Shown: positions 16,161-25,969, counted from the first letter of the stretch. The stretch: DNA of 64,000 nt from Promethearchaeota archaeon (GCA_030606485.1 JAUWGH010000001.1:848751-912750), one strand, 5' to 3'. Program-made: numbers and translations. Notes: generated by a model from the letters alone, not told the origin.

Positions 16161-18422
16161 ATATCAACTAAAACTAATAGTGAAATTAAAAAGATTAAGG
16201 CTGAAAAAAAGCTAAAGGAATCTAAAATAAAAAAGGAAAAAAAGAAATCTAAAATAAAAAACGAGAAACAAAAAGATACTTCAGAAATAGAGAAAAAAGA
16301 ACACTCTTTAAGGGCCATTGCATTAGATACTGGCGGAACAATGAGTGATTCTTTTGTAATTGACGAAGATGGAACATTTATAATAGGAAAAGCAATTACT
16401 ACTCCAGAGGATGAATCTGAGGGGATATTAAATTCCGTAAAGGATGCTTTAAACTACTGGGATAAGACTTTAGAAGACTCAGGGGGATCTGTAGAAGCTT
16501 TAGTATATTCTGGAACAACAATGATAAATAGGCTTTTAGAGAGAAAGGGAAACAGTAATATTGGAATTATAGTTAATGCAGGTTTTGAGGATCTCCACAG
16601 ATTAGGAAGAGCATTACAATGCTGGATATGGCTCGACTATGCAGGGCGTCTCCACGCGAGGGAACATGAACACCCCAAACCACTAGTACCAAGGAAACAG
16701 ATTAAAGGTGTTCGCGGAAGAATTAATTTTTGGGGGGAAGAACTAATTCCACTTTATAAGGATGAGGCAAGAGTAGCAGTAGAAGAATTACTTGATATGG
16801 GTGTTGAAAGTATTTGTGTATGCTTACTTTGTTCCTATATGAATCCGGCTCATGAAAAACGTGTGAAAAGGATTGCAGAACGGATAATGAAGGAAAAAGG
16901 TAAAAAAATTCCAATAATATTATCTTGTGAACATAATCCGGTTAGAGGTGAAACTCCTAGATTAAATGCTCTTATCATTGAACAATATGCTGCAGAACCA
17001 TCAAGAAAATTGTTAGCTAAAATTGCCGAAACTTTTAAAGAAAAACAAGTTCCCGCGCCTCTTAGAATCTTAACAACTTATGGAGGAACAATTTCACCGT
17101 ATCACAAACAACTCATCACAACCCTAGTATCAGGTCCTATCGGTGGAATAATAGGTAGTAAATTCATAGCCAAGGAATATGGAATAAAGAACTTAGTATC
17201 CTCAGATGTAGGGGGTACCAGTTTCGATGTAGGTCTTATAATGGAAAATTATGTTCCTACCAAATGGGAGAGTTCTGTTGGAAAATTCATTTTAAACATA
17301 CCCATGATAGGTTTAAACTCTATAGGTGCAGGTACGGGCATGTATGTGAGATATAATAAAGTTTCAGGAAGATTAGAATTTGGACCTGAAAGTGCAGGGT
17401 ATCGTATCGGAGTATGTAATGAGGCATCTGGAGTTGAAACAGTCACAATGACGGATTGTAGTTTAATTTTGGGATATCTCAATCCAGACTATTTTCTCGG
17501 AGGAAATATTCCATTAGACAAGAAGCGAGCATATAAATATATCAAAGAACAGTTGGCAGACCCTTTTGGTGTGGATCCGGAAAGAACTGCACGAGGTGCA
17601 CTTGATTTAATAGAGATTAACATGAAAAATCATCTTAATGGAATGATTCAAGGTCTTGGTTTCAGACCAGAGAACTATACACTCATCTCCTTCGGAGGAG
17701 CTGGGCCACTTCATGTGGCAGGATATGCTAAGGAGTTAAAGTTTCAAAATATTATGATACCAGAATGGGCAGCTGCGTTCTCAGCGTATGGTTGTGCATG
17801 TGCCGATCATTCTTACAGACATGAAAAGTCTGTGGATTTATTGGTATCTCCTGATGGGAGCATGAATGAAATTGTATCTATGATGCTCAACGCTACGTGG
17901 AGTGAATTAAAAAAGAATATAATAAAAGAGTTTGAAAAAGAGGATAGAGATCCTAGTGAAATGGAATTTATTCCCTCAATTCGAATACAATATTTTGGCA
18001 TGTTTGATGATTTAGAAGTAAAGAGTTCATCTGATAATCTTAAAGCCGAAGATGTGTGGAAACTGGCAAGAAGTTATGATGATCTTTTCGAACAAATATT
18101 TCGAAGAGGTACAAAAAGCCCAGATCTTGGATATCATATAACCAAGGCGGTGGCAACAGGGATTGTCCCAGTTCCTAAGCCAAAATTACCAGATTATAAG
18201 TTGAGTGGGAAGGATCCGGACAAAGGAGCAAATAAAGGAAAGAGAAAAATATTCTGGGAAGCTGATTGGCATAATGCTTCACTTTGGGAGATGAGTTTAC
18301 TTAATCCTGGAAATTTAATAGATGGTCCCGCAGTTATCGAGGCTCCGGCAACCACTTTACTGGTTCCACCAGGTTTTAAAGTTTTTCTTGATAAACATAG
18401 AATTTTTCATATGGAGGTGTAA
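16161..18422 (+). CDS. Acetone carboxylase beta-like / hydantoinase-oxoprolinase family protein
   Basis: An ATP-dependent subunit of the hydantoinase A/acetone carboxylase beta family (ASKHA fold). The first phosphate loop is IALDTGGT, the second SSDVGGTSFDVGL, and ISFGGAGPLH is near the C-terminus. The first ATG (16341) falls inside the first phosphate loop and cannot be the start. The open frame runs back ~60 codons through a strongly Lys/Glu-rich segment to ATA 16161, six bases after GGGTGA, giving 753 residues. That charged leader is unusual for the family. The next two genes encode the alpha- and gamma-like subunits, so the product is probably one ATP-using carboxylase or hydrolase complex; acetone as substrate is inferred. 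Confidence 0.85.
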   Translation: MSTKTNSEIKKIKAEKKLKESKIKKEKKKSKIKNEKQKDTSEIEKKEHSLRAIALDTGGTMSDSFVIDEDGTFIIGKAITTPEDESEGILNSVKDALNYWDKTLEDSGGSVEALVYSGTTMINRLLERKGNSNIGIIVNAGFEDLHRLGRALQCWIWLDYAGRLHAREHEHPKPLVPRKQIKGVRGRINFWGEELIPLYKDEARVAVEELLDMGVESICVCLLCSYMNPAHEKRVKRIAERIMKEKGKKIPIILSCEHNPVRGETPRLNALIIEQYAAEPSRKLLAKIAETFKEKQVPAPLRILTTYGGTISPYHKQLITTLVSGPIGGIIGSKFIAKEYGIKNLVSSDVGGTSFDVGLIMENYVPTKWESSVGKFILNIPMIGLNSIGAGTGMYVRYNKVSGRLEFGPESAGYRIGVCNEASGVETVTMTDCSLILGYLNPDYFLGGNIPLDKKRAYKYIKEQLADPFGVDPERTARGALDLIEINMKNHLNGMIQGLGFRPENYTLISFGGAGPLHVAGYAKELKFQNIMIPEWAAAFSAYGCACADHSYRHEKSVDLLVSPDGSMNEIVSMMLNATWSELKKNIIKEFEKEDRDPSEMEFIPSIRIQYFGMFDDLEVKSSSDNLKAEDVWKLARSYDDLFEQIFRRGTKSPDLGYHITKAVATGIVPVPKPKLPDYKLSGKDPDKGANKGKRKIFWEADWHNASLWEMSLLNPGNLIDGPAVIEAPATTLLVPPGFKVFLDKHRIFHMEV

Positions 18423-18426
18423 AGAA

Positions 18427-20643
18427 ATGAATAATAAACCAATTGGATGGAATGGAAAAACACTTATGAAAATGCTTGAAGAAAGCGAGAAATATATAAA
18501 GGAAACAAAATCATATTATGGAATAGATAAATTAAAGTTAAAGGAAGAAGACCCTTTTAAATATGAACGAGCATTTGCAAGTCTTAGAGGTGCATTAGTT
18601 TCTGCAAGAGAAACTGCATTACATGTTGCCGCTTCACCTATTGTTAAAGAAATTGGTGAGCTCTGCTTTGCTTTATATACTCCAGAAGGTGATTCTATTG
18701 TCGTTTCGACTGGTATCTTGGTTCATGTCCATACAATGAGCGAAGCCGTAAAATTTATGGTAAAACAGGATTATGAACAAGACCCTGGAATCAACCTAGG
18801 TGATATTTTTCTAAATAACGACCCCGAATGCGGAAATGTGCATACAACAGATGTTCAGACTCTAATCCCAATATTCTGGAAGGAAGAATTGATTGGCTGG
18901 GCGGGAGGTGTAACTCATCAAATCGATTCTGGAGGTATTACTCCTGGTCATGATTTAGTTTCAGCTATTCAACGTTTTGATGATGGAACCTATTATACTT
19001 GTAGAAAGATTGGCTCAAACGATAAGATCTGGAAAGACCACATGATAAATGCTCGAAGATCAGTTAGAACTCCATTTTATTGGGAGTTAGACGAAAAATG
19101 CAGATTAGCGGGAGATTTGATGATTCGAGATGCAGTTCTAGAGTTTATAGAGAGAGAAGGAATTGAATATTATAAACAATTTATAAGAGAGGTAATAGAG
19201 GAGGGAAGAAGGATATTTCAAGAACGTGTGAAAGAGCGATTGATTCCTGGAAGATATAGAGCTGCAGCCTTCTTTGATATACCTATGAAGGAAGAAGCCT
19301 GGCAACCTAGAGCAAAAATTGATAAGATCAGCAATCAACCATTAGAAATTATTATTAAAAATGATGGATCAATGTTTCTTTCTTTTGATGGAGCAAGTGG
19401 TCCCGGACCAAATCCTATGAATTGTGCAAAAGGAGCAATGGAAGGAGGCCAGTGGGTTCTTTTGACCCAAGTCTTAATATACGGTGATAAAGTTAATGAT
19501 GGGGCGTATTTTGCTGTAGATACGGATTATCCAATTGGGACATGGTGTAATCCAGGGGATTCTTCTCTTTCTTATCAGAGTCCTTGGGGTAACTTGATTC
19601 CTGCCTACACAGGTATGATGAAATGTCTATCTTATGGATTATATTCCCGTGGATATAGAGAAGAAATCGTTCCGGGGTATGGATTTACAGGAGATGCAAT
19701 TCAAGGTGGAGGTATTTATTCAGCTGGTCCACTTAAAGGGCAAAGGTGGTCATTATCAACATTTGAGATTAGCGGTCAAGGGTTAGGAGCGAGTGGCGTA
19801 AAAGACGGACTGGATTGGGGGTATGCAATGTGGAATCCAGAGGCTGACCTTGGAGATGTTGAAACATGGGAACTATTTCAAGGAGGAATTCCTTATTTAT
19901 CAAGAAGAGTTAAACCAAATACCGCAGGTCATGGAAAATACCGGGGTGGAGCGAATTATGAAGGAGTGGCAATGATTGCAAATTCGAAAGAAGTGGATTT
20001 TTTTGGAGCTAGGGATGGTTATTGTTTTCATGGTTCTGGTGGTATGCACGGGGGTTATCCTCATGCAACTGGATATCGACTTTATGCTAAAAAGACAAAT
20101 CTACAAGAGATTATTCAAAATCAAAAAGAATATCCATTAGGAGATCCAGACCCTAGCAATGGTGAATTTGAGAAATTACTAGAGGGAGATATTGTGAGAA
20201 AGAAGAACTGCACAATCTATCCTATCATCTTGGAGAATAACGATATGATTTATTATGCATTAAGTGGGGGTCCAGGATACGGTGATCCTCTAGAGAGAAA
20301 GGTGGAGAGTGTAAAACAAGACCTTAATAATGGAATTTACACAAATGATTTAGTCTATAATATTTATGGTGTAGTAGCAGAATATAATGAAGAAATGGGA
20401 GAGTGGGTAATCGACAAAATGGGCACAGACGTACGTCGAGAAGAAATTAGAGCGGAACGAAAAGATAAATCCTTGACATTTGATGATTATTGGGAACAAG
20501 AACGGTGGAAAATTACAGAAGATATGCTGAGTGAACCGGTAAAACGAATGTATTCAGAGAGTTTAAGATTATCTACAAAATGGAGAAAGGAATTCCTAGA
20601 ATTTTGGAGATTACCCGAGGATTTCCAACTGGAGGTGAAATAA
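18427..20643 (+). CDS. Acetone carboxylase alpha-like / hydantoinase B family protein
   Basis: A 738-residue hydantoinase B/acetone carboxylase alpha family subunit, with GDIFLNNDPECGNVHTTD, the GGVTHQIDSGG metal/substrate region and the GSGGMHGGYP and GGPGYGDP stretches. In acetone carboxylase this subunit holds the Mn site and the carboxylation chemistry. The start ATG 18427 is seven bases after GGAGGTG, which spans the end of the upstream gene (stop at 18420-18422), so the two are coupled. An earlier GTG in frame at 18322 would overlap the previous gene and is rejected. Confidence 0.88.
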   Translation: MNNKPIGWNGKTLMKMLEESEKYIKETKSYYGIDKLKLKEEDPFKYERAFASLRGALVSARETALHVAASPIVKEIGELCFALYTPEGDSIVVSTGILVHVHTMSEAVKFMVKQDYEQDPGINLGDIFLNNDPECGNVHTTDVQTLIPIFWKEELIGWAGGVTHQIDSGGITPGHDLVSAIQRFDDGTYYTCRKIGSNDKIWKDHMINARRSVRTPFYWELDEKCRLAGDLMIRDAVLEFIEREGIEYYKQFIREVIEEGRRIFQERVKERLIPGRYRAAAFFDIPMKEEAWQPRAKIDKISNQPLEIIIKNDGSMFLSFDGASGPGPNPMNCAKGAMEGGQWVLLTQVLIYGDKVNDGAYFAVDTDYPIGTWCNPGDSSLSYQSPWGNLIPAYTGMMKCLSYGLYSRGYREEIVPGYGFTGDAIQGGGIYSAGPLKGQRWSLSTFEISGQGLGASGVKDGLDWGYAMWNPEADLGDVETWELFQGGIPYLSRRVKPNTAGHGKYRGGANYEGVAMIANSKEVDFFGARDGYCFHGSGGMHGGYPHATGYRLYAKKTNLQEIIQNQKEYPLGDPDPSNGEFEKLLEGDIVRKKNCTIYPIILENNDMIYYALSGGPGYGDPLERKVESVKQDLNNGIYTNDLVYNIYGVVAEYNEEMGEWVIDKMGTDVRREEIRAERKDKSLTFDDYWEQERWKITEDMLSEPVKRMYSESLRLSTKWRKEFLEFWRLPEDFQLEVK

Positions 20644-20644
20644 A

Positions 20645-21133
20645 ATGGTAAAATATGATAAAAAGACACTTAAAAGAATGATTGATGGGGATTTAACTTG
20701 GGAAGAATTAAAACCAATAATAAGTGGTACAAAGGATCCTGATAGATTTGATAAAATTATTGAAATTTTACAAGAAAAAGTCTCTTGGGACGAAAAAATC
20801 ATCTTACCAATTCATGAACATTTACATATTGTTTCAAAGGATGGAAAGAGAATAGTAAAATGTGATTGTGGATATGAGTTTGGAGATTATAAAGAGAACT
20901 GGAAGAAAAAATGCAGAATAAGAGTGAGAGATACAGCTGAAGAGCTTGAAGAATTTTATCCAAAATATATGTCTTGTGACCCAGATTGGGAGGAACTTAG
21001 AGAATATTTCTGTCCTGGTTGTTTTACACTGCTAGATACGGAAGCTGTACCTCCAGGATATCCAACTATTTTCAATTTTCTGCCCGACATAGATGCATTC
21101 TACAAAGAGTGGCTTGGAAGAAAGGCTCCATAA
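20645..21133 (+). CDS. Acetone carboxylase gamma-like subunit
   Basis: A 162-residue protein of the acetone carboxylase gamma family. It has two Cys pairs that could bind zinc (CDCGYEFGD at about 76-84 and CPGC at about 138-141). It follows the alpha-like gene by one base, with GGAGGTGAAATAAA just before its ATG, so it belongs to the same operon. The gamma subunit is usually needed for assembly of the heterohexamer. Its presence favours an acetone/acetophenone carboxylase-type complex over a plain hydantoinase or oxoprolinase, which lack it. Confidence 0.85.
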   Translation: MVKYDKKTLKRMIDGDLTWEELKPIISGTKDPDRFDKIIEILQEKVSWDEKIILPIHEHLHIVSKDGKRIVKCDCGYEFGDYKENWKKKCRIRVRDTAEELEEFYPKYMSCDPDWEELREYFCPGCFTLLDTEAVPPGYPTIFNFLPDIDAFYKEWLGRKAP

Positions 21134-21158
21134 TTTTATCAAATTTTTTAAAAACCTC

Positions 21159-21167
21159 TTTTTTTTT
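21159..21167 (+). terminator. T9 terminator after the carboxylase-like operon
   Basis: Nine T follow the last gene of the operon by 25 bases. Confidence 0.45.
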
Positions 21168-21221
21168 ATTTCAATTTGTAAATTGAAAAAAATAAAATAA
21201 TAAATTTAATGGAACTAAAAT

Positions 21222-22502
21222 ATGATTGAAATAGACACCAATATGATTAAAAATATAAGGAAAGACAAAATACTTAAGGATGCTTATGATTTAAGTTTTC
21301 CACGTAGGGTTGGGAGTGAAGGAAATCTCAAAGCAAGAGAACTTTTAGTTTCAAAGATTACAGAACTAGAGTATAAACCACATTTTCAGAATTTTACTTA
21401 TTCCTATTTATTTCGTTCATTTGTTTTTAATATCATACGAATTATATACATTTTAGGAATTATTGGGCTATTAATTTTGTATTTTCCTTTTACACAAGAA
21501 AGAATCATCTGGATTTTAATTCCCGGAACATTAATTATTGTTTTACTATTAATTGAATTTTCATATTACCAAGAAATAAGTCAATTCTCTCTAATTAATT
21601 GGGAGAAATTTAAGCAAAAAAAGCTAATCAGGAATGGAAAAAATATATTTACAATTAAATCAAATGAATCTATATTAATTTTTTCTGATGAATTAAATGA
21701 ATTTCAATTAAATTTTGAGAAAAAAAGCAAAAATAAACGCCATATTGTAATTCTAAGTGCTCATTATGATTCAATAAATGTCTCCTATGGACCTTTTTTA
21801 ATAATATTTACATCAATTTTTAATACTATAGGCATTTTAATAATTGGATTTTTTCCAATCGTACTTTTAATTCTGCAAGGAATCTGGTACTATACATTTA
21901 TGATAATTTATCTTATATTCTGTTCTTTGACGATTTTATCATTATTTCTTAGACTTTTTAGAAAATTACAGAATTTTTCTGATGGGGCAATAGATAACGC
22001 TAGTGGAGTCTCTACGGTTTTGGGTGTAGCTCGAGCTCTAAAAGAAATAGATTTACCAAATGTAGATATAATATTTTCCTTTTGGGACGCTGAAGAGGAA
22101 GGACTTGTAGGAAGTTTATCATTTGTAGAAAAACACCTTCAAAAATTAATTAATTTATATGGTATTGAAAAAATTCATGTAATTTCGTATGATGGGTGCG
22201 GTTCAAAAGGTCAAATCAGTTTTGGAAGATCTTTTGGCTTTCCCAGGGTAATAAAACATGATAAGGGAATAGTCAATAAATTAAAAGCAAGTGCGGAATC
22301 ATTGGAGATACCTACAAAGACATCATGGTTCTACTATCCTCCGTCGGATCATGCTTGTTTTGGGATAAGAAATATAGACTCAGTCTGGTTTTATTCATTC
22401 GCTGCAGTATCAAATACAGTAAAAGATAAAAAGGAATTATTAATGGGACAAACTTTAGCAAACTCGGTTAAAATTTCTCTTCAATATTTATTAAATTTTT
22501 GA
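21222..22502 (+). CDS. Membrane-embedded M28-family zinc peptidase
   Basis: A 426-residue M28 (aminopeptidase-like) metallopeptidase. Zinc ligands and catalytic residues are visible: His181 and Asp183 in SAHYDS, Asp258 in AIDNASG, the Glu pair 291-292 in DAEEEGLVGS, and SDHACF near the C-terminus. Hydrophobic helices lie at about 67-89 and 94-114, before the domain, and at about 192-215 and 221-245, inserted between the first metal motif and the second. An insertion of membrane helices inside the peptidase domain is unusual. The start ATG has no ribosome binding site. Likely an aminopeptidase acting at the membrane; substrate unknown. Confidence 0.82.
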   Translation: MIEIDTNMIKNIRKDKILKDAYDLSFPRRVGSEGNLKARELLVSKITELEYKPHFQNFTYSYLFRSFVFNIIRIIYILGIIGLLILYFPFTQERIIWILIPGTLIIVLLLIEFSYYQEISQFSLINWEKFKQKKLIRNGKNIFTIKSNESILIFSDELNEFQLNFEKKSKNKRHIVILSAHYDSINVSYGPFLIIFTSIFNTIGILIIGFFPIVLLILQGIWYYTFMIIYLIFCSLTILSLFLRLFRKLQNFSDGAIDNASGVSTVLGVARALKEIDLPNVDIIFSFWDAEEEGLVGSLSFVEKHLQKLINLYGIEKIHVISYDGCGSKGQISFGRSFGFPRVIKHDKGIVNKLKASAESLEIPTKTSWFYYPPSDHACFGIRNIDSVWFYSFAAVSNTVKDKKELLMGQTLANSVKISLQYLLNF

Positions 22503-22583
22503 ATTATTGCGAATTTCTTAAAGACTGTAAAGAAACTTGTGTAAATATTAAAAAAGAAAAGGAGAGAGTTAATTTACTTAACT

Positions 22584-23837
22584 CTATAAAATTGATCTAA
22601 ACATTCTTCGGATTGAATTCTTCACAATGAGCAATTGCACGTTTCTCGTACCTCCAATAACTTCCTCCACTTTTGAGGCATCTAATGCCTCATCTAGTAG
22701 AGTGTTATCAGTGAGAGAAATTCCGCCCATGTGATTTTGAATCTCGTAGGTAACTTCGTGAGAGAGCTTGCATCCGTAATATTTTATTTGTGATGATAAA
22801 GAAGCCATCCATTTTTCGATTTCTTTGCTCGGTTTTTCAGTAAAAAGAATTTTATCATCATATATTGATGCAATTTGAAAAGCCATCATTGTAGCTGCTG
22901 TGACTTTAGTAAGTAAATCAGCAAGCGGAAACCCAATACCTTGATATCCAATTATGTCTTTATTAAATTGTTTTCTCAAATTGGAATAAATAATTCCATG
23001 AATGAGTCCATTCCAGCAAATACCTATTGTGCTTCCTACAATACTTATCCTTTCGGGAATTAAACCGTCAAATAGATAATTATATCCCTTTCCATCATCT
23101 CCTAATATGTATGGATATGGAACCTTAACATCTTCAAGAATACTATGAGCTATATGCACTCTTGGAACGGCATTTATACGTAATCTTTCAGTTCTAATAC
23201 CAAATTCTTTTTTAAACATTGCTTGGACCATAGTACCCCTCGGATCTTTCATATCATATACTCCATATCCAACAAAATAGTCAGCTTTAGGACCATTCGT
23301 AGTGAAGATCTTTTCTCCGTTAAATATAACCCCATCATCAGCTTTCTCGCAAGTTGTTAGCAGATTAACTGCATCTGAACCTCTTTCTGGTTCCGTAATT
23401 AAAATACAGCCAATGCCTTTTCCTTCCATTAAATCTGTTTGAACTTTAGAAATCTCACTTGACTCGCCGTGCTGGAATGTTGGGTTCCCGCAGAGTATTC
23501 CACTAGCCAAACGTGCAAGGTCCAGCTGTGGATCACAGATGCTTAAAATTGTAGCTAATAAAACCTCATATTTCATACCATAAGGAGTAAAATCTTTATA
23601 TTTATTCATTCGTTGAATATATCCATGTTCTCCAAGTTTTGGAAATAATACATAAACATCTTTTTCTCTATCAATTGTAGGGGCTAATTCGATACAAAAA
23701 TCTTCGAGTTCTTTGACAAAAGCTTGCTCTTCTTCGTTTAATAATGGAAAGATATTTTGATTTAAAATCTTATAAAAATTACCTATTTCCAGTTTTTCTA
23801 AAATTTCATCCTTGATGATTTTTTCTTGTATTTTCAT
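22584..23837 (-). CDS. Acyl-CoA dehydrogenase family protein
   Basis: A 417-residue flavin-dependent acyl-CoA dehydrogenase. The FAD/substrate motif ITEPERGSD is at 147-155, GEKIFTTNG at about 174-182 and IGGTRNVQ near the C-terminus. The common catalytic Glu of the YEGT motif is replaced by Gly here, but Glu262 (LIPERIS) sits where isovaleryl- and long-chain-type enzymes carry theirs, so activity is likely retained. The N-terminal extension of ~35 residues is longer than usual. ETF genes are not nearby. It probably catalyses the first dehydrogenation of an acyl-CoA, linking with the HACDH and CoA transferase genes elsewhere in the window. Confidence 0.87.
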   Translation of the reverse strand: MKIQEKIIKDEILEKLEIGNFYKILNQNIFPLLNEEEQAFVKELEDFCIELAPTIDREKDVYVLFPKLGEHGYIQRMNKYKDFTPYGMKYEVLLATILSICDPQLDLARLASGILCGNPTFQHGESSEISKVQTDLMEGKGIGCILITEPERGSDAVNLLTTCEKADDGVIFNGEKIFTTNGPKADYFVGYGVYDMKDPRGTMVQAMFKKEFGIRTERLRINAVPRVHIAHSILEDVKVPYPYILGDDGKGYNYLFDGLIPERISIVGSTIGICWNGLIHGIIYSNLRKQFNKDIIGYQGIGFPLADLLTKVTAATMMAFQIASIYDDKILFTEKPSKEIEKWMASLSSQIKYYGCKLSHEVTYEIQNHMGGISLTDNTLLDEALDASKVEEVIGGTRNVQLLIVKNSIRRMFRSIL

Positions 23838-24036
23838 ATTTAACTCAATTTAAATATTCATTTTAAAGTCTAATATCCATTAAAAACGAAACATATTTTA
23901 TTAATTTATAACATTCTAATTATCAAATTTTTAAATATATTAACTAAATTCTACAATAAATAAGAAATGATTTATAACTAAGAAATAAAATTATTATTTT
24001 AATAGAATTAAAAAAAAGGAATAATTCTGAAGAAAA

Positions 24037-25632
24037 ATGTCAACCTTTATTTTTGTATTCATCATATCCAGCGGTTTATTGACGTTTTTCTTATTATTGA
24101 CGTTTTTCTATTATCAACAAATACAAAAAATGCAGATGACTGAAGAACTTGAGAAAAAAGAAAAATCTTTAGACATTATACTTGAGAAATATGCCCTTAA
24201 AGAAAAGAAAAATGTTATGTTAGAAAAATTGGCTCAAATTTCTCAAATAATTGCTGAAACTGAAAGTGAAATTGCCGAAAAAACATCTCAAAGAACAAAA
24301 CTTGCAGAAGAGTCTTTTAAGGAAAGAAGTTCTGAAGTAGAAATTATTCAACAAGCAGATGTTAAATATCGGACATTTTCTAAAGGTTTATCATCAGCAA
24401 TGCCAATTTCTGAAGAAGAAAGGCAAAGGGACTTAAAAGATTTAAAAAATGTAATGGAAATATTGGAAAGTTTGGAAGAAACAAAATATTTAAAAGATCA
24501 AAAGACGGTTGATGTTGCAAGAGGTTTGTTTTTTGATAAGATGTCTCAAAAAATTAATTCTATAATAAATGAATTAAATTTAAGAGATCATAAAATAATA
24601 CCTAACGATAGATTGATATTTCATTCCTTAAAAAGTATTCCTCAATTAAAGAATGAGGATTTTGAATCAATTTTTAATATAATGAAAGAGACTGGATTTT
24701 TTAATGATTTTATTGAAGTCAATCCAGAGTTGAGTTTAATTGTTTTTAAAAGGGAAAAACTAAGTTTTAATCAATCTGAAAAGGTTCTTCTTGCATTTGC
24801 ATATGCAGAAGATTATTTAACTCCTCAAAAATTAATGGAACTTACTGAATGGAATAACGATTTTGCTATGAAGGTGATAAATTCATTAAAAGAAAAAGAA
24901 CTTCTAACAATATATGATGAAAACATCAAAATTGACGGCTTTGGAAATGTAGATGAGAGGAAAAAATGGAATGAATTCATAGAAAATCAAATTAAACAAG
25001 AAAAAGAAGATTTTGAACGAAAAAGACGCCGTCAAAAAGAGAGAGAAGATGAATTTAAAGAAAAAATGCGTTTAAAACAACAAAAGCTAAAAAAAATTGA
25101 AGATCAGAGGTTAAAAGATATAGATGATTTAAAGATTACTATAGAAAAACTGGAGGAAATTGCTTATTTCGATACTAAACCGTCGTCCCAAGAAATCACT
25201 AGAGAACAAATTTCGGAAAAAATACTTGAATATTATGAGCAAAATCTAATCTTAAATGGAGGATTAATGCAATTTGCAAAAATTTATGACCATATAAAAG
25301 AAGATTATCCAAAGATAATTGTTAAAAAGATTTTAGATGTTCTCCATAAATTCCAAGAAATGCAAATGATTAAAGATTCTTTTATGTTAGGAAGAGGAAG
25401 AATATACCTGTTTCAAGAAATGGAATTGGATGATAAAGATAAAGAGTTTTTATTATTTACAATAAATAAAAAACCCATGACAAAAGAAGAATTTTTAAAA
25501 GGACTAAAATGGGATGAGGAGAATTTATTAAAAATCATGAAAAAACTTCAGGGATATAATATTTTAAGAATTGAAAAAAACAAAATAGTAATTCCCGGAA
25601 TTAAACAAACAGAAGTAATAGATGAAAAATAG
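24037..25632 (+). CDS. Membrane-anchored coiled-coil protein with tandem winged helices (possibly ESCRT-II-like)
   Basis: A 531-residue protein. Residues 4-26 form one membrane helix, 27-105 a charged coiled coil, about 160-240 and 245-305 two winged-helix-like units, 310-375 a very charged coiled coil (ERKRRRQKERED), and about 390-460 and 465-522 two more winged-helix-like units. Units 2 and 4 resemble each other (LTPQKLMELTEWNNDFAMKV against MTKEEFLKGLKWDEENLLKI). Paired winged helices with a conserved Trp occur in ESCRT-II Vps22/Vps36 (EAP30) and Vps25, which Asgard archaea encode; the match here is by eye and uncertain. It could instead be a membrane-tethered DNA-binding protein. No other ESCRT gene is adjacent. 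Confidence 0.6.
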   Translation: MSTFIFVFIISSGLLTFFLLLTFFYYQQIQKMQMTEELEKKEKSLDIILEKYALKEKKNVMLEKLAQISQIIAETESEIAEKTSQRTKLAEESFKERSSEVEIIQQADVKYRTFSKGLSSAMPISEEERQRDLKDLKNVMEILESLEETKYLKDQKTVDVARGLFFDKMSQKINSIINELNLRDHKIIPNDRLIFHSLKSIPQLKNEDFESIFNIMKETGFFNDFIEVNPELSLIVFKREKLSFNQSEKVLLAFAYAEDYLTPQKLMELTEWNNDFAMKVINSLKEKELLTIYDENIKIDGFGNVDERKKWNEFIENQIKQEKEDFERKRRRQKEREDEFKEKMRLKQQKLKKIEDQRLKDIDDLKITIEKLEEIAYFDTKPSSQEITREQISEKILEYYEQNLILNGGLMQFAKIYDHIKEDYPKIIVKKILDVLHKFQEMQMIKDSFMLGRGRIYLFQEMELDDKDKEFLLFTINKKPMTKEEFLKGLKWDEENLLKIMKKLQGYNILRIEKNKIVIPGIKQTEVIDEK

Positions 25633-25633
25633 T

Positions 25634-25969
25634 CTAAGAGTATTTCTCTTTTATAATTTTCATAACTGTATTAATCTCTTCTAAATAAGTTTCTTTTTTC
25701 CCAAAGATATAAAATCTGACATCAGGTCCGGTTCCACTTGGTCTAAAATATAATTTTGCTTGGTCTCTCTCTAATTCAAAGATATTAATTTTTATCAAAT
25801 ATATAAAATTAAAAAAAAGATCTAATCGTTTAGACAAATAGAAAAATAGGGTATCAAGAATTATTTGATTATATACCAGATAAGGATCTTTTTGTAAAAT
25901 AAAATTAGTAAATTGCTTAAGACTCCTGTTAATAATATGTGTAAGAAAATATTTAAAATTAAAGATCAA
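25634..25969 (-). pseudogene. 3'-end remnant of a phosphohexomutase gene
   Basis: The last ~45 codons read LYFRPSGTGPDVRFYIFG then KKETYLEEI, nearly the same as the C-terminus of the intact mutase whose 3' end is at 27387 on the same strand. Upstream of that stretch the frame stays open to 25969 but no longer resembles a mutase and lacks its active-site motifs. It begins two bases after the end of the preceding gene. The two copies flank the LAGLIDADG gene in the same orientation. Differences between them are mostly synonymous, so the duplicate diverged under selection or came from a related gene before decaying. Confidence 0.6.

Noticed and set aside
16341..18422. ATG 16341 as the start of the acetone carboxylase beta-like gene
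   Set aside because: It would remove the first phosphate-binding loop (IALDTGGT), which lies immediately upstream in the same frame.
18322..18426. Extended GTG start for the alpha-like subunit
   Set aside because: It overlaps the end of the upstream gene by 100 bases, while ATG 18427 has an excellent GGAGGTG site.
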